Assembly (NCBI GenBank): GCA_003242495.1
Contig: QGUO01000191.1
Coordinates: 1 to 6,764, forward strand
DNA: 6,764 bases
Source: Pseudomonadota bacterium
Lineage (GTDB): Bacteria > Pseudomonadota > Gammaproteobacteria > Steroidobacterales > Steroidobacteraceae
Direction of reading: 5' to 3'
The position numbers were made by a program, and so were the translations under genes. Position 1 is the first letter of the stretch, and every line of letters starts with the position of its first letter. Of the stretch, positions 1-6,764 are shown piece after piece. Under the pieces are notes generated by a model. The model searched no databases. It saw nothing but the letters and a program-made list of their open reading frames with translations, and was not told the DNA's origin.

Positions 1-269
1 ATCTCGAACGTCGCACGGCATACCGCGCCGCACACCTGCGTGCGGCCTGGGAGGCGCATACGCGCGGTGAGCTCGTGCTGGCAGGCGCCTTCGCGGATCC
101 GGCGGACGGCGCCGTGCTGTTGTTCGAGGCCGATTCGCCCGAGCCGGCGGAGCGATTCGCCCGGGCCGATCCGTACGTGCGCCACGGTCTGGTGACACGC
201 TGGTGGGTGCGGGCCTGGACGACCGTCGTGGGCGAGCGCGCCCAGCAGCCGGTGGTGCCCGAGGACTAG
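1..269 (+). CDS. YciI family protein, 5' end outside the window
   Basis: The frame is open from the left edge (first full codon at base 3) to a TAG at 267-269, giving 88 visible codons. YciI proteins are usually about 90-100 residues, so only a few N-terminal residues should be missing. The visible part follows the family: a His in the first helix (visible residue 11, context YRAAHL), then a strand and turn LVLAGAFADP (24-33), a strand AVLLFEAD (37-44), a helix beginning SPEPAERF, the typical ADPY (55-58), and a closing strand with RWWVRAW (66-72). The fold is a small ferredoxin-like alpha/beta dimer. In the family a His-Asp pair (here probably H11 and D32) is thought to form the active-site pocket, but the reaction is unknown for most members. 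It lies 53 bases upstream of the fructosamine kinase on the same strand, so co-transcription is possible. The family call is firm; function is not assigned. Confidence 0.88.
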   Translation, partial: LERRTAYRAAHLRAAWEAHTRGELVLAGAFADPADGAVLLFEADSPEPAERFARADPYVRHGLVTRWWVRAWTTVVGERAQQPVVPED

Positions 270-276
270 GCGGGCC

Positions 277-289
277 GTTCCGCAGGAAC
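277..289 (+). repeat. Small inverted repeat between the YciI and kinase genes
   Basis: GTTCC (277-281) and GGAAC (285-289) form a perfect 5-bp stem around a GCA loop, 8 bases after the YciI stop. A second possible stem follows directly: GAGCG (291-295) with CGCTC (305-309). Neither is followed by a T run, so this is not a convincing Rho-independent terminator. It could be a weak attenuator or RNA-stabilising hairpin, or chance in GC-rich DNA. Confidence 0.25.
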
Positions 290-322
290 CGAGCGTCCGG
301 TCAGCGCTCCCATCCAAGGTCG

Positions 323-1234
323 ATGAACCGTCCGGGCCAGACATCTGCGAGCGAGGCCGGGCACGTGACGGCGGCCATTCAGCGGGCGCTCGGACTGGGC
401 CGCCCGCCGCGGGCTGCCGGTCGCGTGGGAGGCGGCTCGATCAATCGCTGTTTGCGCTACGAGACCGAGCGCGGACCCGTGTTCGTGAAGCTCGCCGGCG
501 CACCGGCCATGTCGATGTTCGAGGCCGAGGCGGCCGGTCTCGCCGCCTTGTCGCAGGCACGGGCCGTGCGCGTGCCGCAGGTGCTGGCCTGCGTGGCAGA
601 CGGCGATCTCGCGTTACTCATCCTGGAGTGGCTCGAGCTCGGCCCGCCCACGCGCGCCGGCGACGTTCTGTTCGGCGAGCAGCTCGCTCGCCAGCACGGC
701 CACACGGAGCGGCATTTCGGCTGGCACCGCGACAACACCCTCGGCACGACTCCGCAGCACAACGCCTGGTGCGAGGACTGGATCGGATTCCTGCGCACGC
801 GGCGCTTCGGGCCGCAGCTCGATCTCGCCGAGCGCAACGGTGCGGATGGGCGTGTGCTCGATCGGGGACGACGCCTGTGCGAGCGCCTGTCGGCATTTTT
901 CGAAGGCTACCGGCCGCAACCGTCCCTGTTGCACGGCGACCTGTGGGCCGGCAACCGGGCACAGGCTCGCAACGGCGATCCCGTGGTGTTCGATCCCGCG
1001 GTGTATTTCGGCGATCGCGAGGCGGACATCGCCATGACGCGGCTGTTCGGCGGCTTCGGTCCGGATTTCTACGCCGCATACCACGCGACCTGGCCGCTCG
1101 ACGCCGGTGCGCCTGCGCGCAGCACGCTGTACAACCTGTACCACGTGCTCAATCACTTCAACCTGTTCGGCGGTGGCTACCTGCGCCAGGCACGCTCGAT
1201 GATCGACGAGCTGCTCGCGCAAGCGGGCGCGTGA
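323..1234 (+). CDS. Fructosamine kinase family protein (FN3K/YniA-like)
   Basis: A 303-residue cytosolic small-molecule kinase with an aminoglycoside-phosphotransferase/protein-kinase-like fold. Family members phosphorylate the sugar of ketosamine (glycated) amines, so the adduct falls off and the protein or amine is repaired; bacterial members may act on related sugar-amine adducts. Visible landmarks are the nucleotide loop GGGSIN (36-41), ATP-binding lysine in VFVK (K56), helix-C glutamate in MFEAEA (E69), hinge ILEWLE (100-105), family signature QHNAWCEDW (145-153), catalytic loop HGDLWAGN (204-211, D206 and N211), metal-binding Asp in DPA (D224) followed by YFGDREADIAM, and the C-terminal LYNLYHVLNHFNLFGGGY block. 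The loop position that is Cys in redox-regulated plant and animal FN3Ks is Ser39 here. ATG 323 has AAGG only 3 bases upstream; GTG 365 (289 residues, near the 286 of E. coli YniA) has GAGG about 8 bases upstream and is a real alternative. The frame is open back to 203, but that upstream stretch is not family-like. Confidence 0.93.
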   Translation: MNRPGQTSASEAGHVTAAIQRALGLGRPPRAAGRVGGGSINRCLRYETERGPVFVKLAGAPAMSMFEAEAAGLAALSQARAVRVPQVLACVADGDLALLILEWLELGPPTRAGDVLFGEQLARQHGHTERHFGWHRDNTLGTTPQHNAWCEDWIGFLRTRRFGPQLDLAERNGADGRVLDRGRRLCERLSAFFEGYRPQPSLLHGDLWAGNRAQARNGDPVVFDPAVYFGDREADIAMTRLFGGFGPDFYAAYHATWPLDAGAPARSTLYNLYHVLNHFNLFGGGYLRQARSMIDELLAQAGA

Positions 1235-1255
1235 GCCCTCACGGCAATCCGCGGC

Positions 1256-1258
<3 letters not shown>
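1232..1258. terminator. Possible bidirectional terminator between convergent genes
   Basis: The 21 bases between the kinase and acetyl-CoA hydrolase stops, plus both stop codons, form an imperfect hairpin. TGAGCC (1232-1237) pairs with GGCTCA (1253-1258), and inside it CGG (1242-1244) pairs with CCG (1249-1251) around a CAAT loop, with an asymmetric bulge. Being symmetric, it would form in transcripts from either side. There is no U-tract on either strand, so intrinsic termination would be weak. The position supports the call; the structure alone does not prove it. Confidence 0.35.
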
Positions 1259-3433
<2,175 letters not shown>

Positions 3434-3567
3434 CGCGCGCCAATTTACAAGAATTCGCGTGGCACGCACACCGGCCGCGTCGTCGAGCGCGACCGGCTTC
3501 ACTTTCCCGTGGTCGACACGTGTGTCACAGTGACGCATCGCAAGGTCGCTGGCACGACGGGCCAACA
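3434..3567. promoter_or_regulatory. Divergent intergenic region between acetyl-CoA hydrolase and putP genes
   Basis: These 134 bases must hold the promoters of both divergent genes. They include an AT-rich patch at 3441-3456 (CAATTTACAAGAATTC) that stands out against the GC-rich surroundings, just upstream of the minus-strand start, and a palindrome at 3521-3537. On the minus strand the patch contains TGTAAA, a 4-of-6 match to a -10 box, but with no convincing -35 partner. I cannot place either promoter with confidence. Confidence 0.5.
3521..3537. promoter_or_regulatory. 17-base palindrome, candidate operator upstream of putP
   Basis: GTCAC (3524-3528), a single A, then GTGAC (3530-3534) is a perfect 5+1+5 inverted repeat. 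Outward, one mismatched pair is followed by two further matched pairs (TG at 3521-3522, CA at 3536-3537), so 7 of 8 pairs match. It overlaps a second palindrome, ACACGTGT (3516-3523). The centre lies 39 bases upstream of the putP start codon, suitable for a dimeric repressor or activator. It does not fit the CRP consensus, and the regulator is unknown. Confidence 0.4.
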
Positions 3568-5019
3568 ATGCTGGCAAACTCGGGCTACATCATCGGCACC
3601 ATGGTCGTCTACATGTGTGCCTGTCTGCTGATCGGCTTCATTGCCTGGCGACGCACGCACGATCTCTCGGATTTCATCCTCGGGGGGCGCTCCCTCGGCA
3701 GCTGGGTGACGGCGCTCAGCGCGCAGGCCACTGACATGAGCGGCTGGCTGCTCATGGGACTGCCCGGTCTCGCTTACGCCACCGGGCTCGATGCCTTCTG
3801 GATGGCGCTCGGTATCGCGCTCGGCACGTGGGCGAACTGGCGCTTCGTGGCACCGCGGCTGCGCGCGCGCACCGAGGCGCTCGACGACTCGCTGACGCTG
3901 CCGGATTATTTCGAGCGTCGTTTCGACGATTCGAGTCGCCTGCTGCGCACCATCTCGGCGCTGCTCATTCTGGTGTTCTTCACGTTCTATACGAGCTCGG
4001 GATTCGTGGCCGCGGGCCGGCTGTTCCAGACCCTGTTCGGACTGGAATATGGGTGGGCGATGTTCTGGGGCAGCATCGTCATGCTGGCGTACACCTTTTT
4101 CGGTGGCTTTCTTGCGGTGAGCTGGTCGGACGTGCTGCAGGGCACGCTGATGTTCGTTGCGCTGGTGTTGGTGGCCGTGGTGGGCCTGGCGCTCGCGGGC
4201 GGCGTGAATGAAACCCTGGCCGCGCTGCAGGCGCGCAGTTCCGCGCTGCCCGACCCGTTGGCCGGCGCCGGCGGCCAGGCCTTGGGCGCGCTCGGCGTGA
4301 TCTCCATGCTCGCCTGGGGCCTGGGCTATCCCGGGCAGCCGCATGTGCTGGCGCGCTTCATGGCGATCCGCTCGCCCGTCGAGCTCACCACGTCACGGCG
4401 CGTGGCCATGACCTGGGTGATCATCACCCTGCTCTCGGCGGTGATGGTCGGCCTCACCGGCGTGCTGGTGCTTACCGAGCCGCTCACCGGGGCGAACGTC
4501 GAGCGCGTATTCATTCTCATGTCGACCACGCTGTTGCATCCGGTGCTGGCGGGTGTCTGCCTGTCGGGCATCCTCGCGGCGGTCATGAGCACCGCCGCCG
4601 CACAGCTGCTGGTCGCCTCCTCGGCGTTCGCCCAGGACATCTACAAGGGACTGCTGCGCGGCCATGCCGTCGGCCGCGAGCTGCTGTGGGTAGGGCGAGG
4701 CGCCGTGCTGGCGATTGCCGTGCTCGCGTTCCTGATGGCGCTCGATCCGCAGAGCACGGTGCTCGATCTGGTGGCTTGGGCCTGGGCCGGCTTCGGTGCG
4801 GCTTTCGGCCCGGCCATCGTTCTCTCGCTCTATTGGCCGCGCATGACGCGGACCGCGGCGCTCGCCGGCATGATCGTCGGCGGCGCGACCGTGATCCTCT
4901 GGCAGGGTAGCAGCGGCGGGATCTTCGAGCTGTACGAGATCGTGCCGGGAGTCGTGTTCTCGACGCTTGCGATCTGGCTGGTCAGCCTGGGTTCAAACGC
5001 AAGGCGAACTGGATCCTGA
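3568..5019 (+). CDS. putP: Sodium/proline symporter PutP
   Basis: A 483-residue inner-membrane protein of the sodium:solute symporter family (LeuT fold, about 13 membrane helices) that imports L-proline with Na+. It follows E. coli PutP nearly end to end: FILGGRSLGSWVTALSA (36-52), ATDMSGWLLMGLPG (54-67), LTLPDYFERRF (109-119), FGGFLAVSW (178-186), GLGYPGQPHVLARFM (251-265), ILAAVMST (335-342) and AWAGFGAAFGP (405-415). Residues known from E. coli are kept: Na+-site D56 (D55), S341/T342 (S340/T341), proline-site Y141, W250 and Y254 (Y140, W244, Y248), and R41. The two E. coli cysteines C281 and C344 are Thr and Ala here. The C-terminal tail is about 20 residues shorter than in E. coli. ATG 3568 matches the family start; the frame is open to a GTG at 3520, but that extension is not family-like. 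No strong Shine-Dalgarno is visible. No putA is in the window, so a catabolic or osmoprotective role cannot be decided. Confidence 0.96.
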   Translation: MLANSGYIIGTMVVYMCACLLIGFIAWRRTHDLSDFILGGRSLGSWVTALSAQATDMSGWLLMGLPGLAYATGLDAFWMALGIALGTWANWRFVAPRLRARTEALDDSLTLPDYFERRFDDSSRLLRTISALLILVFFTFYTSSGFVAAGRLFQTLFGLEYGWAMFWGSIVMLAYTFFGGFLAVSWSDVLQGTLMFVALVLVAVVGLALAGGVNETLAALQARSSALPDPLAGAGGQALGALGVISMLAWGLGYPGQPHVLARFMAIRSPVELTTSRRVAMTWVIITLLSAVMVGLTGVLVLTEPLTGANVERVFILMSTTLLHPVLAGVCLSGILAAVMSTAAAQLLVASSAFAQDIYKGLLRGHAVGRELLWVGRGAVLAIAVLAFLMALDPQSTVLDLVAWAWAGFGAAFGPAIVLSLYWPRMTRTAALAGMIVGGATVILWQGSSGGIFELYEIVPGVVFSTLAIWLVSLGSNARRTGS

Positions 5020-5545
5020 CGTCGTTCGACACCCATTGGGTGTCCTGCCACTCTCCCTGGCCGACGCCGAAATCCAGCCGCTTGAGCGCCGCGGAGCCAC
5101 GCAGCCAGGCAGCGCCGCCCTGTTCCTCGAACGTGAACTGCAGGGGGACGGGTCGGGTCACGCCGCGCATGGTGAGCTGCCCGTTGGCGGTGTACTTGCC
5201 ACCGCCGAGCGACTTGAAGTCCTCGGCGACATAACGCGCCGTGGGGTGCGTCCGCACCGCGAACAGGTCCGGTCCCTTGATGATGCCGTCACGCTCGGCG
5301 TCCTTGGTGTTCACGGACGCCATGTCGATCGTCACATCGAAACGGCTCGAGCCGAGGTTCTTCGGATCGAAGGCGATGTCGGCCGTGAAACGCTCGAATG
5401 CGCCGGTGAACTCCGCACCGGCCTGTACGCCGACGAAGGTCAGCGTGCTCTGTTGCGGCTGCATGCTCCATTGCGCGGACGCGTACGCGACACCCAGCGC
5501 CAGGGCGAGCAGGGCGGAGAGGGTCAATGTGTGCTTGCGGATCAT
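4982..5545 (-). CDS. yceI: YceI family periplasmic protein
   Basis: A 187-residue exported protein with a lipocalin-like barrel; structurally studied YceI homologues bind polyisoprenoid chains such as octaprenyl compounds. A signal peptide is evident: basic MIRKH, hydrophobic LSALLALALGVAY, and ASA|Q cleavage after residue 24. The mature part shows the family blocks: TLTFVGVQAGAEFTGAF (34-50), RFDVTIDMASVNT (68-80), AERD (83-86), DLFAVRTHPTARY (93-105), LTMRGVTRPVPL (124-135) and the closing LDFGVGQGEWQDTQWVSNDV (157-176). ATG 5545 is chosen because it gives a clean signal peptide and follows AGAGG; the frame is open to 5578, but the extra 11 residues would precede a normal signal peptide. 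It sits 40 bases downstream of the cytochrome b561 gene on the same strand, as in E. coli yceJ-yceI, so one transcript is likely. Its last 38 bases overlap the end of putP on the opposite strand. Confidence 0.95.
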   Translation of the reverse strand: MIRKHTLTLSALLALALGVAYASAQWSMQPQQSTLTFVGVQAGAEFTGAFERFTADIAFDPKNLGSSRFDVTIDMASVNTKDAERDGIIKGPDLFAVRTHPTARYVAEDFKSLGGGKYTANGQLTMRGVTRPVPLQFTFEEQGGAAWLRGSAALKRLDFGVGQGEWQDTQWVSNDVRIQFALRLNPG

Positions 5546-5549
5546 AAGG

Positions 5550-5554
5550 CCTCT
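5550..5554 (-). promoter_or_regulatory. Ribosome binding site of yceI
   Basis: On the minus strand AGAGG precedes the yceI ATG at 5545 with 4 intervening bases. The spacing is slightly short, but it is the clearest Shine-Dalgarno in the window, and it favours ATG 5545 over the in-frame ATG at 5578. Confidence 0.55.
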
Positions 5555-5585
5555 GAAAATCGGGGCAGCCGATGCCATGACGATG

Positions 5586-6146
5586 TCAGGTTTCGTCCTT
5601 GAGCTTCATCGGCAGCATTCTACGCAGGACATTGTCGCGTCGGAAGAAGTGGTGCTGGAGCGCTGCCGCGGCGTGCACCAGCGCCACCCAGAACAGCAGC
5701 GCGGCCGCGGCTGCATGCGCATCCCGCAGCCATTCGTAAAGCGTCGGGTCGGGCTGCACCAGGTCCGGCAGCGTCACCAGGTTGAACCAGCTCACCGGGA
5801 AATTGCGCGCGGAGGACATGGTCCAGCCGAGCAGTGGAATGATCAACAACAAAGCGTACAGCAGGAAGTGCGAGGCGGAGCCGGCAATGCGCTGCCAGGC
5901 AGGCGTGTCCGACGGCGAGGCCGGCACCGGGTTCAGCCAACGCCAGGCGAGCCGCAAGACGGCGAGCCCGAAGATCGTCATGCCGACCGACTTGTGCTGC
6001 GCGAGGACTGCCAGCTTCGCCAGGCCGAGCGGCAGCGCCTCGGCCTTGTTGGCCAGCACGAACTGCGTGATGATGAGTGCGACGATGATCCAGTGAAAGA
6101 GCTGCGCCACGACGCCGTAGCGCGTTTCTGTGTTCCTGAGGTGCAT
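5586..6146 (-). CDS. yceJ: Cytochrome b561 family protein (YceJ/CybB-like)
   Basis: A 186-residue four-helix membrane b-type cytochrome, expected to carry two haems and pass electrons to or from quinones or a periplasmic partner. Membrane helices lie at about 13-32 (starting near QLFHWIIVAL), 50-70 (QHKSVGMTIFGLAVLRLAW), 93-112 (HFLLYALLLIIPLLGW) and 142-164 (DAHAAAAALLFWVALVHA). Histidines placed as in the family's haem ligands are H18 (first helix), H51 (second), H144 and H158 (fourth); H93, H165 and H166 are further His. Other family marks are the RYG start near residue 10, LRLAWRWLNPVP (64-75) and GWTMSSARNFPVSWF (107-121). ATG 6146 gives the usual family length. The frame stays open 107 codons further upstream, but that stretch is antisense to the divergent lipoprotein gene and has no membrane character. 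Only a weak AGG precedes the start. It is the first gene of a probable b561-yceI operon. Confidence 0.94.
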   Translation of the reverse strand: MHLRNTETRYGVVAQLFHWIIVALIITQFVLANKAEALPLGLAKLAVLAQHKSVGMTIFGLAVLRLAWRWLNPVPASPSDTPAWQRIAGSASHFLLYALLLIIPLLGWTMSSARNFPVSWFNLVTLPDLVQPDPTLYEWLRDAHAAAAALLFWVALVHAAAALQHHFFRRDNVLRRMLPMKLKDET

Positions 6147-6227
6147 GCAACCTATACCCGTCGACTTCGATGCGGCGGCGCACGAGGCGCTGATCAGGGG
6201 CGAGTTTAAGACATTCGCGGCGCGCGG
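6147..6227. promoter_or_regulatory. Divergent intergenic region between b561 and lipoprotein genes
   Basis: These 81 bases should contain promoters for both directions. Plus-strand TTTAAG (6205-6210), about 17 bases before ATG 6228, is a 4-of-6 match to a -10 box, and minus-strand TATAGG lies just upstream of the b561 start. Neither has a recognisable -35 partner at normal spacing. No strong inverted repeat was seen. Confidence 0.35.
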
Positions 6228-6764
6228 ATGGCCAGATTCATGAAAATCATGGCTTCTATGCGGGTGCTCGCCGTCAGCGCGGTGGTCATGTTCGCGCTCG
6301 GCGCGTGCTCGGGCGCCGGGCCGGAACGCCCGGCTTCGGCGCCGGCGCCGCGCCCGTCGCCGCCCGAGATCGTGGGCGCGACCTCGTATGCGGTGAACGC
6401 AGCAGACTCGGCGGTGCACATCCTGGTCCGGCGCGGCGGCTTGCTCGCTCGATTCGGCCACGATCATGTCGTGACTTCCAGGTCCGTGACCGGTCGCCTA
6501 TGGCTGCGCCCCGGGGTGCGGGGCTCGGGATTCGAGCTCGGCTTTCCGGTGGGCGAGCTGATCGTCGACGACCCCGAGACGCGGCGCCTGGCCGGTGCGG
6601 AGTTCGGGACGAGCCTGTCCGCTGCCGACCGGGAGGGTACGCGCAGGAACATGCTTGGCGCGGCCGTGCTCGACGCCGGGCGTCACCCCAGGGTCGAGCT
6701 GCGCTCGAGCGCCGTGTCCGGCAGCCTGCCCAAGGTCACCGCGCAGACCTGGATCACCCTCAGG
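6228..6764 (+). CDS. Lipoprotein with YceI-like domain, 3' end outside the window
   Basis: A frame open from ATG 6228 to the right edge without a stop (179 codons visible). The start is a signal peptide with a lipobox: hydrophobic VLAVSAVVMFALGAC, the Cys being residue 27, so the product should be lipid-anchored in the envelope. A low-complexity Ala/Pro linker (residues 35-46) follows. The mature domain reads like a divergent YceI protein: YAVNAADSAVHILVRRGG (54-71), LARFGHDHVV (73-82), a FELGFPVGELIVDDP strand (102-116), a helix ADREGTRRNMLGAAVLDA (133-150) matching the YceI AERD region, and HPRVELRSSAVSG (153-165). The His-rich FGHDH segment suggests metal or ligand contact, but this is inference. 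Starts at 6240, 6249 and 6258 are also in frame and compatible with the signal peptide; no Shine-Dalgarno decides among them. It is divergent from the b561-yceI operon, pointing to related envelope roles. Function unknown. Confidence 0.82.
   Translation, partial: MARFMKIMASMRVLAVSAVVMFALGACSGAGPERPASAPAPRPSPPEIVGATSYAVNAADSAVHILVRRGGLLARFGHDHVVTSRSVTGRLWLRPGVRGSGFELGFPVGELIVDDPETRRLAGAEFGTSLSAADREGTRRNMLGAAVLDAGRHPRVELRSSAVSGSLPKVTAQTWITLR

Noticed and set aside
3521..3537. CRP/FNR binding site
   Set aside because: The half-site GTCAC and single-base spacer do not match TGTGA-N6-TCACA or TTGAT-N4-ATCAA, so only a generic palindrome is claimed.
3499..4344. Minus-strand open frame of 281 codons opposite putP
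   Set aside because: It mirrors conserved PutP helices and gives a hydrophilic low-complexity translation rich in Arg, Gln, His and Glu, with no family signature.
5241..6209. Plus-strand open frame of 322 codons across yceI and cytochrome b561
   Set aside because: It runs antisense through two clearly identified genes and the gap between them, and its product has no domain-like features.
6147..6467. 107-codon N-terminal extension of the cytochrome b561 frame
   Set aside because: It is antisense to the divergent lipoprotein gene, lacks hydrophobic segments, and would make the protein far longer than any usual b561.
6464..6686. Two short minus-strand open frames at the right edge
   Set aside because: Both are opposite the YceI-like lipoprotein domain and show no recognisable features.

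Overview
The window is a dense, high-GC stretch of what looks like an ordinary Proteobacterial chromosome, most likely a gammaproteobacterium. The basis is the strong GC bias at third codon positions, a PutP that follows the Escherichia coli protein closely, a YceI/cytochrome b561 pair arranged as in E. coli yceI-yceJ, and a long-form acetyl-CoA hydrolase of a type I recall from Pseudomonas-like genomes. Genus cannot be fixed from this sequence. I see no rRNA, tRNA, CRISPR array, insertion sequence, integrase or prophage gene, and no compositional break suggesting transfer.

Left block (1-1234, + strand): the 3' end of a YciI-family gene, then a fructosamine kinase family gene 53 bases downstream. 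They may be co-transcribed. The kinase converges on a long minus-strand acetyl-CoA hydrolase/transferase gene (3433 down to 1256). Only 21 bases separate the two stop codons, and both stops lie in the arms of a small inverted repeat.

Centre (3434-5019): a 134-base divergent intergenic region separates the acetyl-CoA hydrolase from putP (+ strand, Na+/proline symporter). It contains the AT-rich patch that stands out in the region and a near-perfect 17-base palindrome, the best operator candidate in the window.

Right block (4982-6764): putP converges on yceI and the two coding regions overlap by 38 bases. yceI (exported lipocalin-like protein) lies downstream of a cytochrome b561 gene in a minus-strand operon. 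Divergent from that operon, and running off the right edge, is a lipoprotein gene whose mature part looks like a distant YceI-type domain.

The genes suggest housekeeping, nutrient uptake and envelope or redox functions: deglycation (fructosamine kinase), acyl-CoA/acetate metabolism, proline or compatible-solute uptake, and an envelope quinone/isoprenoid-related module (b561, YceI and a YceI-like lipoprotein). No clearly new multi-gene system is evident. The points most worth a second look are the divergent YceI/YceI-like cluster, the extended acetyl-CoA hydrolase, and the palindrome upstream of putP.
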